DNA of 64,000 nt from positions 183,916,185-183,980,184 of the forward strand of contig OZ038380.1 of assembly GCA_964036045.1 (NCBI GenBank), read 5' to 3'. The notes beneath the pieces are model-generated. The model was not told the DNA's origin. It did not search any database and saw only the letters and a program-made list of their open reading frames with translations. The DNA is from Eutreptiella sp. 'Long Island Sound 2002'. Lineage: Eukaryota; Euglenozoa; Euglenophyceae; Eutreptiales; Eutreptiaceae. Shown piece by piece: positions 42,130-51,900 of the stretch (position 1 is its first letter; each line of letters starts with the position of its first letter). The translations under genes and the position numbers were made by a program.

Positions 42130-45100
42130 CTGGGGCTTTCGGAACCCCTCGTGCCTTCTCCTCCGCAGCGGAGTCCCGGGGGTGCCCGTGGTCCAGAAGG
42201 ATCGCCACCGCGAGGTCAAGGTTGTAGCCCACCTCGCGTAGGATGCCCCGCGTACGGAGGTCGACCGGGAGCCCCATGTCACGCAGTTGCAGCACCGCCA
42301 GCTCTTCGTCGCGGTTCAGGCCAACCTCCTCGTGCGCCTCCACCTTCGCAGCGGCCTCCTCTTGTGAGGCTGAGAACGTGCAAACAGTTGGCATGGCCCA
42401 CTACCACGGCCAAGCACCAGCAAAACCTGAGGTGTCCCCGTCCGGGTGCTCACGAGAGCCACATATGGTCAGTGGTGAACGGCTGTGGGTGGTGTAGTGA
42501 GTGTGGGTGGACAGGTGTGTCCAGTGGAGGGCAAATGTGCCAAAGGAGACTCTCTTGTTGGCGCGGATGCAGGCGTGATGTGGGCTTTCTATAAACACTG
42601 GGTTTGGTGAATTCTGGACGAATTCCTCATTGCGGAAGGCTATGTTGCCTCCTCCCTCTCCGTCCCCCAGGCCCTGTCTTACATTCGGTGTGAGATTGAG
42701 AAACGAGGGTGGTCAGCCGATTCATCAAGACAAGTACCCTTGCTGTACCTGTTAGGAAAATACAAGTCCCTCCGTAAAAGACAGTGGCACGCCTTTGTCG
42801 ACAATTCTCACATAAGGGGACGCAGAAACGACTGTCGCGAATAGGCGTGCGGTGTGAAGTGCTGAACCTATCTCTAGCCACAGTGAGTGCGGTCGGTGCA
42901 GGTGCAGGGGGGGCAGGTTGGTGCCTAGCTGGTCGGCGCACTTGGTTTGGTGTTTGATGAGCTGTGCACGCACTTTCAAGCCCTTGAGGGGCAGCAGGTC
43001 GTTGGGGCTGAGGTACGTCCCTTCACAGGGAACCAAGAGGGGGGTGTAGGCGACATGCCCCTGTATGATCTGTCTATTCCCAGGGAGGGGAGGGGTATCG
43101 TGGCATCGACACACAGGCTCGACTGCTCTCTTATCAAAGCGGGACGCATGACTGGCAAAAATCTGCTTCACGATATGCGGGTTGCTCCGCACTTTTCTGA
43201 TTGCTTTGGATAGCGCCTGTTTTCCCCACGCTGGTCCAATAATGGAGGCAACCATTTTTTTGGAAACACGGTGTATAGCGCTTTTCTGGTTGGGGAAGAG
43301 GTTTGGGACAACGATGGAAACCACTGCATACAGGGGGACAGACATGTGGGACGCCAGCTACTGTAGATCTGTGCGCAGGAACCGCAGCCTTGCCCAATCC
43401 TAGATTTGACGAGCCTCTTTTATACTCTGCAGCACAGACAAGACCCTCTAATTCAGCCACCCCCTCGGTCCTGACCCTTCACCATCAGTGCTAATACCCG
43501 GCGCCACGTCATTGCATGCGTACTTTTTGAATGTGAACCACCAGTGGTGCTCTCTGATACTCGCATACTAGGAATCGTGTATGTACTGAAGGTGCAGGAT
43601 GCCCCACTGGGACAGGTCCGTCTGTAACATCATACGGTGCAGGGTGGAGCAATCTTGGTAGCTGGTGGCATCAGTGTGGTGTTTTCGGAGGCGGACAGCC
43701 AAGGCTTTCGTGGTGACGCCAATGTATATGAGGTGGAGAAATATGTGGTAGACCATGTATACAATAGAACTAGGGGGCGTCACATTAGTGTACCAGGTGT
43801 GTGCGTGGCTGAGGCGGCGTGCCATACGGAGGGCGGTGTGCGAGTGCAGTGGGAGGTAGGAGCTTCGGATTTACAGCAGAGCTGCCCACTTACCCATGTT
43901 TTTGTTCTGGAGTGCTCTGGACATTTGCAGGGACAAGCCTCTGAGGATGTTGGGGGCATGGGGTGGGGGTGAGTATGTGATGTGGCTCGATCCCTCGTAT
44001 TGGAAAAAGAAGTACAGCCGCTGGAACTGCAGTGTATCGCATGCACACAGGGCCTCGTTGGAGGCTCATCATCAATCTTTCATATTGGATCAGGTGCCTA
44101 CTTTGGGCTCCAGCACAGCACGGGCCCCGGAGCATAAGGGGCCGCTCGTATATCAGAGTCACGAGCTTGGCTGGCTCGCAGCCTGCGACCCTCCCAAAAG
44201 CATGGCTCTCCCAAAAAGAAGAAGCCCCGTTCCCCTTCCCATGCCCCCCGCCTTCCCCTACTGAGCCGCCAGCCAACACCTCCCACGTCGTGACCCTGCC
44301 CCTCCAACAAAACTCCTTCCCATGCAATCACGACGATGGCAGTCAATGCATTGCCGCGGAGCAGTGCTACACCTGAACGCTGCTGATCATTCGACTTGGA
44401 CCGCAGCCTCTCCAGTGCTGTAGCGGCGTATATCTTCTGGAGAGATGTGCCACTGCGCGAGAGCTCATCGAGCGCCTCAACACCACCTCCATTCGCAATC
44501 CGCTCCAGGTTTTCTGTGTTGGTGTTCAGACTCAGCAGTCCAACAGCGGCGTCAACCTTCTGCACGCACGCGCCCCTGCATACGTCGGCAGTGAGTGGCG
44601 CGACGCGGCTGCGTGCCAATGCAGCCTTGGGGCCGATGCCCCCTGCTTTCGTAATCAGCTCCTTGTTTGGTGTGCTCCTGCACATGTTGAAGAGTGCATG
44701 ACCTGCGTTCTCCTTCTGCCCCACTTCTGTGGCACCGTTTACAAGTGCAACCAACGGCTCGATGCCCCCCGCGGTTGCAATTACTTTCTGGTTTTCGGTG
44801 TTGAAGGCGAGGTTCCTCAGCGCATCAGCTGCGTCCTCCTTCTGCCCATCTGTACCACTGCGTACCAGTGCAACCAGCGGCTCGATGCCCCCTGCCGTCG
44901 CAATCAGTTCCTGGTTTTTGGTGTTCAAGGCGAGGTTCGAGAGCACACTAGCTGCGTCCTCCTTCTGCCCATCTGTACCACTGCGTACCAGTGCAACCAG
45001 CGGTTCGATGCCCCCTGCCGTCGCAATTAGTTCCTGGTTTTGTGTGTTCAAGGCAAGATTCGAGAGTGCACTGGCAGCGCGCTCCTTCTGGAGGTCTGTG

Positions 45101-46146
45101 CCGCTGCGTACCAGTGCAACCAGCGGTTCGATGCCCTCTGCGGTCGCAATTCGTTCCTGGTTGTGTGTGTTCAAGGCGAGGTTCGAGAGCGCACTGGCAG
45201 CGCGCTCTTTTTGTTGATCTGTGCCTCTGCGTACCAGTGCAACCAGCGGTTCAATGCCCCCTGCCGTCGCAATTAGTTCCTGGTTTTGTGTGTTCAAGGC
45301 GAGGTTCGAGAGTGCACCAGCTGCCATCTCCTTCTGCCCATCTCTTCTTGTACTGCTGCGTATCAGTGCTACCAGCGGTTCGATGCCCCCCGCAGTCGTA
45401 ATTGGCTCCTGGTTTTGTGTGTTCAAGGCGAGGTTCGAGAGCGCACTAGCGGCTTTCTCCTTCTGCCCATCTGTGCCGCTGCGTACCAGTGCAACCAGCG
45501 GTTCGAGGCCCCCTGCCGTCGCAATTAGTTCCTGGTTTTGTGTGTTCAAGGCGAGGTTCGAGAGCGCACTAGCGGCTTTCTCCCTTTGCCGATCTGTGCC
45601 GCTGCGTACCAGTGCAACCAGCGGTTCGATACCCCCTGCGATCGCAATTAGTTCCTGGTTTTGTGCATTCAGGGCGAGGTTCGAGAGCGCACTAAGTGCG
45701 ATTTCCATCTGCCCATCTCTTATTGCACTGCTGCGTACCAGTGCGACCAGCGGCTCGATGCCCCCCGCGGAAGCAATTAGTTCCTGATTTCGCGTGTTCA
45801 AGGCGAGGTTCGAGAGCGCACGAGCTGCAATCTCCTTTTGCGGATCTGTGCCGCTGCGTACCAGTGCAACCAGCCTGATGCCCCCCGCAGTCGCAATTAG
45901 TTCCTGGTTGTGCGGGTTCAACGCGAGCATCGAGAGCTCAAAAGCTGCGTCCTCCTTCTGCTGATCTGTACCGCTGCGTAGCAGTGCAATATTGCTCTTT
46001 ATCTTCACAATCTCCCCCATCTTCCGCATTGTTCTGGGGGCCAGACCAAGATGAGCTGGCGTACGAGACAACTTCTCGGGATCAAGGTTCAGAGCAGCCC
46101 AGTTCTCTGATGCTCCCACAAATGACTGTGGTAGGGGGTCTGGCAT
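42130..46146 (-). CDS. Armadillo-repeat protein with a phase-compatible UBA exon (3' end not found)
   Basis: Exon 46146-44373 encodes about 591 residues: a short N-terminus and about 12-13 armadillo repeats of 41-42 residues. The repeat reads NLALNTQNQELIATAGGIEP then LVALVRSGTD, so near-identical that the DNA forms 126-bp tandem units. Armadillo repeats form an alpha-solenoid for protein binding. At 44373 a donor (TTCAG then GTGTAG) ends in phase 1. At 42369 an acceptor (CGTTCTCAG) opens a phase-1 exon to 42130 whose product contains LQLRDMGLPVDLRTRGILRE then VGYNLDLAVAILLDHG, a UBA (ubiquitin-binding) fold. Joining them is inference from phase, strand and order; each exon alone is convincing. 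That exon ends at donor CCCCAG-GTGTCC, so more exons should lie below 42130. If the first intron is not used, the ORF reads on to a stop at 44098. Confidence 0.7.
42752..43825 (-). pseudogene. Penelope-like retroelement remnant with N-terminal GIY-YIG domain
   Basis: Reading 5'-3' on the minus strand, 43825-43568 encodes IYIGVTTKALAVRLRKHH followed by a helical segment, a GIY-YIG endonuclease core (YIG, then Arg and His). After a frame break, 43345-42752 contains PAWGKQALSKAIRKVRSN, HASRFDKRAVEPVCRCHDTP and SPNDLLPLKG. The CRC (CxC) motif after an N-terminal GIY-YIG domain is the order described for the Naiad/Chlamys clade of Penelope-like elements; classical ones carry the endonuclease at the C-terminus. 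The RT catalytic motifs themselves are not visible. It lies inside the inferred intron between the armadillo and UBA exons. Confidence 0.55.
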
Positions 46147-46698
46147 GCGGCGAGGATGAGCTGAGCCTGACACCAGACTATGCAGTGGGAAACTGCCAGA
46201 CGCTTAGGCTTCCCAGTGCGGACATGAGCTCCCAGGCATGGGGCACACAAGACTGCAAGCAGGAAAAGAGAGCGGAGTGCATGGCATGGTGGCACAATAG
46301 GGAACACCCAATGTGCCCCTGAATTAGTGTAGAATGACATGCGGACAGCGGTAGAATGTGCATGGTACCCCCCCGCTTGTAATACCCCCTGCACGGGGGG
46401 GACCGTCACTTTGACACAAAAGCATAGGAAATACTAGGCGCCGAAAAAAAATTTCTTTGGGTCATAGTGAAACTGCTGCAGCTTTAGTGCTACCACTGGC
46501 CAAGATCTTGCACTGCGTGCGCAATGCGTGCATATTGCGCACACACAGGCTAGGATACTCACCCAAGAATACCTGTCACCTGTTTACTAGCAAAGCGAAG
46601 CAGCAAAGCCCACATCAGAACAACAAAACTGCCTTCAGCTTGGTAATCAAGTGTCCTTATGAACAAGCAAATCAGCCTTATAAAGTACAACTATGCAA

Positions 46699-46813
46699 GG
46701 GCATGCAAGATGCACACATGTTCAAGTGGCAAGTGCCACACTCGGATATATCACCAGGACAAGGGCATGCAAGATGCACTCATGTTCAAGTGGCAAGTGC
46801 CACACTCGGATAT
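46699..46813. repeat. 64-bp tandem duplication in the transposase tail
   Basis: GGGCATGCAAGATGCAC, then TCAAGTGGCAAGTGCCACAC and TCGGATATATCACC is present twice in tandem. It overlaps the Cys-rich C-terminal coding region of the Harbinger-like transposase and disrupts its end. Confidence 0.8.
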
Positions 46814-48300
46814 ATCACTAGGACGGTGGCCACACAATTGGCAACAAACACCGTCATCATTTTCTTCCTCTACAACGGTTGCCTCCTCCTGCGCCCATAC
46901 AGACTCTGGCACATGAGGCCAAGGTCCATAGGGTTGATACCTAGTCTGTCTGTGAATGCAAAACTGAGTAAGGTGGTGCAAAATACACACATGGCCATGC
47001 AGCTCCGTTGCAGAGCGTGTCCAGACATTGCGGACATTCCTCCATTGCCACAACCGTGCAAAGAGGTGCTCCACCCTTGCACGATAGAAACCATGGACAT
47101 CATTAGGGGGAGTCTTTGCACTGCGCGCGCACTGCGCGCTACTTTTAGACTATGTTCCCCCCGAAGAGCCCCCAAGCACACCCCTTGGAAACGCCCTTAG
47201 AAGTAGGTGACCCAAACTGCCCCAGCTCAAGAAAGTTGCAAACTACCTTCCCTTCACATAACACACATCATGCACAACTGGAAAAGCCATGAACAGGCGT
47301 GGGTTGCACCATTTTTAGCAATGGAGGTTGGGTTGGGGCAAACTTGCATGTAACATGATCCATGAATGCCCTTTCCCTTACGTACATGGTACTCACACGA
47401 GCCTTAATCGCGTCCTTGGATCGGATAATCAGACGTGCTTCAATACTTCCACCTCCCAATGGAATCTTTGGCCGTTCAATACGTGCTTGTCCCCCTGAGT
47501 GGAAGTGGCGCTTCCCCACTCTGCAGAGATATAATGTAAAGCATAAACACAATCAAGGTAAGAGAGTCTCAAATGGCATTGGGTGTAGTAAAGAGGGCGG
47601 AAATGCTACGTCACCCCTGCATTCTCGGGGGTCCCCAAACAAAGGGGGACAAAATCAGAAGTCAAAACCTCCGCTAGGGGTCACCATAATGCCCCTAGGG
47701 GCCCCTAGTATCTCAAAGTATGGGTCTCTAGTACGGCCACACGCCCAAATAGTTGCACTGCGCGCGCACTGCGCTTGAGGCGCCCCCTCATACTCTTGTT
47801 GGTCGTCAGTCAAAATTTTCCGACCAATATAAGGTACAGCGGTGTGCAAGCGGCCCTTATAGGCGCCGTCATGCGCACCGATTTCAAAATCGAAAAACTG
47901 TCCATGTGTTCGCGAAGGACCACGTTGATCCCAAATCATAACATTGGCGGAGGTTCCGGGCATAAGGTCACATATCCATACTATATTCCCGAGATTGTCC
48001 ACCACCACAGTTACCTTATAAACGTGGCCTGCGTACTTAGGATTAAATAGGACATCCGACAACTCTCCACCCACCGAGCATATGGGCATGTTGTCGGTAA
48101 AATGTGTTACGAAGTAGGGGAAGTGGGGATTATGGTTGTACGGTGAAAGTCTCTCCTCCCACCATATCTCATCCACCACAGAATTCAACAAGGTTCGAAC
48201 ACGAGAAATATTTTCCATAAACACGTTATCCGAACAATCGGAACGAGATTGATAAGCACAATTGTCCCAACTAGGGCTTTGTCGGAGAAAGGGGCCACAC
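46751..48300 (-). pseudogene. Harbinger-like DDE transposase split by an insertion
   Basis: The minus-strand product has the DDE triad of PIF/Harbinger (DDE_Tnp_4) transposases: VTVVVDNLGNIVWICDLMPG (first Asp), GAHDGAYKGRLHTAVPYIG (second Asp) and ARVEHLFARLWQWRN (Glu). The coding sequence is interrupted by the 47106-47787 element; removing it rejoins ...DDQQEY and NDVHGFYRARVEH in frame. The C-terminus is acidic and then Cys-rich (EEENDDGVCCQLCGHRPSD, ECGTC), a probable zinc ribbon. Upstream (48303-48600) is a 46-48-bp tandem array, likely a subterminal repeat of the same transposon. The gene is dead as it stands. Confidence 0.75.
47106..47787. mobile_element. Harbinger-like short element, copy 2 (shared ends, private core)
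   Basis: The 682-bp element starts GGGGGAGTCTTTGCACTGCG and ends GGCGCCCCC. Flanks are TTA and TCA (47103-47105, 47788-47790), a slightly diverged 3-bp target duplication of the Harbinger type. Its left 191 and right 198 bases match 8537-9209, but its core (47297-47589) is unrelated. On the minus strand the core holds an exon-like ORF after acceptor TATCTCTGCAG (about 47525) reading GKRHFHSGGQARIERPKIPL, then a donor-like GTGAGT at about 47398. It sits inside a transposase gene of the family that may mobilise it. Confidence 0.78.
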
Positions 48301-48302
48301 CG

Positions 48303-48600
48303 AAGCGTGGATTGTGAGTCCCTAACCCCAACTCGAGGGGCCACGCAAAAAAGCGTGGATTGTGAGTCCCTAATCCCAACTCGAGGGGCCACGCAAAAAA
48401 GCGTGGATTGTGAGTCCCTAACCCCAACTCGAGGGGCCACGCAAAAAAGCGTGGATTGTGAGTCCCTAACCCCAACTCGAGGGGCCACACCGAAGCGTGG
48501 ATTGTGAGTCCCTAACCCCAACTCAAGGGGCCACACCGAAGCGTGGATTGTGAGTCCCTAACCCCAACTCAAGGGGCCACGCAACAAAGCGTGGATTGGA
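48303..48600. repeat. 46-48-bp tandem array upstream of the transposase
   Basis: Six to seven units contain AAGCGTGGATTGTGAGTCCC, TAACCCCAACTCGAGGGGCC and ACGCAAAA or ACACCG. Steps are 48, 48, 48, 46, 46, 48. Because 48 is a multiple of three, the minus strand shows a false periodic protein (WPLELGLGTHNPRF). Diverged copies at 63640-63700 sit beside another transposase fragment, so this array probably belongs to the transposon. Confidence 0.85.
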
Positions 48601-48999
48601 TAGTTGGCCCGGTTTCCTCAATAGCACCGGAAGGTTGAAGGCACAAAATAACGCTCCCTCAAAGATGCCCAGCGCACACCCCATGCGCTGGCGCCCATGC
48701 GGGGGAGGAAATTAGGGGGAAATGGTTGACAATTCCAATATGCCATATCCTAAATGCTTGGGAAGCCAAAAAAACCCTGGTACGGAACCAAAAACTTGTG
48801 AAAAGGGGCCAAAACTAGGGTTCGAGTATTTGCCGACATCCAAAACTTCGCACTGCGTGCATGGCATTCCCATTGTGTGGTGCAACCCCCCCATGGGGGG
48901 ATCCTCACTTCATGACCGTCCCTCCCACCCCCCCACAGGGGGGACCGGCCTGACATTTGGGAAGGGGGGATTACAAGGGGTTCAGGCGGTACGACAAGA

Positions 49000-51900
49000 C
49001 AGGGGGAGGTTGGGGATGCTCGACTGCATTGAAGGTCAGCGACCACTGCGGTTTGGTGGCGTTGGTGGCCCGTGTGTCGCAGGTCCCTTTGCAAGGGGGC
49101 CCTCAAATGGTCAAGTTGCAGTGTCCACGTTGGGCTCTTGCCGCGCCTGCCCTACGGCTGTCATCGCCTTCTGTCCATCTGCAATTGTATGGTAGGGCCA
49201 TGAGCAACGGATACTCAGTTCGCATATACCCCCGTGACATAGGCATATGGTCACAGCCACGACTCACACAGTGCATGGTTTTGCCTTGCTGCGTTATAGC
49301 GCAAACCACATCAACGCCAAATGTTGCCTTGAGGTCGCTGCATAAGACGGCTATCTAATGTTCCATGGGCCGTTCGGGCAAGCTCATCCCCCTCCCTTAG
49401 GTGCCGCTTAGCCATGAACCTTGCACTCTAGGGTACCTCTCCACCTTAAACCAGAAAAGACAAAAGCGACGGCTCCGTGGCAGGCCGACCCGGGTTTGAA
49501 CCCGTGATCCGTGGCGTGTGTGTTGTGCGCGTCCGGTATGCTACATTGCCGTCACTATAGTAACCGTTTCCTAAGCCACCCGCCCTCAAAGTCATTTCGC
49601 CCCTCTGTGGTCTCGAACCACCGACCAATTCGTATCCAAATTGTACCGTGTCCGCCTTGGGCTCTGGCCACGCGTGCCCCACGGCTGTCATCACCTTCTG
49701 TCCATCTGCAACTGTACAGCACGGGGTGCATATCCGCTTTGGGTCTGAAACTGAGTGGCTACCTGTGGCGCACCGTTTCCTGAGGTGGTGCACAGGAAGG
49801 ATATCATATTTAGGAGCTTAGCCCATGGGCTGAGTGCCTTGCCCTCCATCCAGGCACCTCTTCATGAATTGCCATGATGATGGCTGGACGGACACTACAC
49901 CCGTATGACTAGAGGCTCCCCCTGCTCTAACAGTGAGGTTTGCCCGCATGTGGCCCATCTGTGTCCCTCCACAGTCCCTTGCTGACAAACACTGTCGCCC
50001 GCCAGACGCAAGCTGTACACCACTCCTGAGGTGGCGGTGGCAGCTTTCTGACAAACGAGCCCTCTTGCAACAGCCCACTGGCAATTTTGGTGAGTGCCTG
50101 CATGGGCCTATGTCTCCATGTTCGTAGGGTCTGGACCCAGAGTCACTATTTGCATGCAGTTCTGTGTCCACTAATGTGGCATCATGGCTCAGTATTTTGG
50201 TGCCCTGCTGCCTGCAGACAACCATGCCTTGCTGGGAGGTTGCAATGTAGGCGCACAGGTCCTGTATCATTGCTGAATCTGTAACCAGGCATCTTAAAGA
50301 AAATGTCTCCCCAGTTCAATGCCAAAACGTTGGTGCCAAAAAAAGAGTGTGGCCAATGGTTTCGCTCTCAGCCAATGTCTCGGATAGAATCTTTAAAGCA
50401 ACGTGGGTTGGTTGACTCTGGTGGTGAGAGAGCTGCTGTGCACGCTGTAGTGCGAAGAGGTGAAAAGTTTTAGCTGTGCTGCATATGCACTAGAGGTCCT
50501 GAAGATAGGTTTCCGGACACAGGGGCGGGGGGTAGTACTGTTGCTGCCCCTCCCCCCCCCGGCCGCCATAAAACGGGGAGGGGATGTCAGGCACCTTTAG
50601 ACAGGCCAAAGAACGATTCTCCTATTCTGATTGACAGTGCATATTTGAATTCTCAATTAAAATCTGAGCATTTCAAGTACCCCCACAGATTGGGCTAAAG
50701 GGAGAGGTAGGAGCCAAATACCAAAGCATGTGGGTTGCCCCTGCTATATTGTGGCCAAGCATTGATTCACCAATTCTCAATTTCAGGAAGGTAGGCAGTA
50801 TTTCCATGCATCGGGGTACAGGGGGGCCGGAAAGTCAACAACATGGAAAGACAAAGTATGAAAAGTCACAGGGCTGGTGATCTGACTCTCCATGTCCCCA
50901 AACGGCTGGACATTCTGACTTTCCCACTTGCACCAAAGGCGCCCAGCCACAAATATTGCACCTTTCCATGTTGAAAGGATGCCAAAATTTTCCTCCTGTG
51001 TGCATGTTTCGTCTTCCCATGCAGGCGTTGGCCGTGGGGTTATTTGCACACAGAGGAGAGGTACATGCTGTAGGGGCACAGTTATGAGACAGGGTACAGC
51101 ACACAGCCTTGGATGCAACGGCTTAAAAAAATTATTTTTTTTTTTGGATCAAAAAGGCCAGTTCATAAGTGCCAAGTGCCACTGTGGACCAAGTTCGATG
51201 TAAGATACAGATTTCGGCATAGCCAGGGTGTGCATACGGGCTGCAGCTCATGACTGTGCCCCCATGGTTTCCCATTGAGGTTGGTGTGGTCATGTCATTG
51301 GTACTTCCCACTCATTTGGGTCCCAGTGCGTTTTGTGGCGTTTTGGTAGCGGTTGCAGCGGGACTTCCCACAAGGTGGGGTCCCAATGCTCCCGCGGCCG
51401 CTTCCGTATCAGGTATGTTGTCTGTCGGACTGGTCGGGTTGTTTGCCAGTATTGTGTTGTCTTGTGTTTGCAGGCGTCTTGGTAGAACTGTGCCATGGCT
51501 GTCAGGTGTGTCTGCTGCCGCCACATGTAGGTCGCTTGTCGTTGGTGCAGGTCAAGTAGCTTGTCGGTGCCAGCGCTCAGTCTCCGGTATCGGTCGTTGA
51601 TCATCAGCAGCAGTTTTGCGTCAGCGTACCATATCCTTGTGTCATCCTTGTAATCCCCCCCCCCATGGGTGAAAATACACGGGTGGGTCTTTCTCAAAGG
51701 GGGTGGGGGGGGACTGTTTGGGGTCCCTCCAGTGCTTATGCTATACCTTGTCCGCCCGCTCCTCCCCAAATGTCGCTTGCACAGCCTGCCTACTCTCCCA
51801 ATTCAGCTCTAAAACTGATTTCTCCGAGTACCCCACACGCACAAAAAAGAATGGGGGGATGGGCAAAGCCCAATATCATGTTGGATGCCAGCCGTCTTAC

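Noticed and set aside
48185-48536. Periodic protein WPLELGLGTHNPRF repeated on the minus strand
   Set aside because: It is the 48-bp tandem DNA array read in frame; the 46-bp steps break it.
49488-49560. Possible tRNA gene on the minus strand
   Set aside because: It has a B box but the acceptor and anticodon stems do not form; treated as a tRNA-derived repeat.
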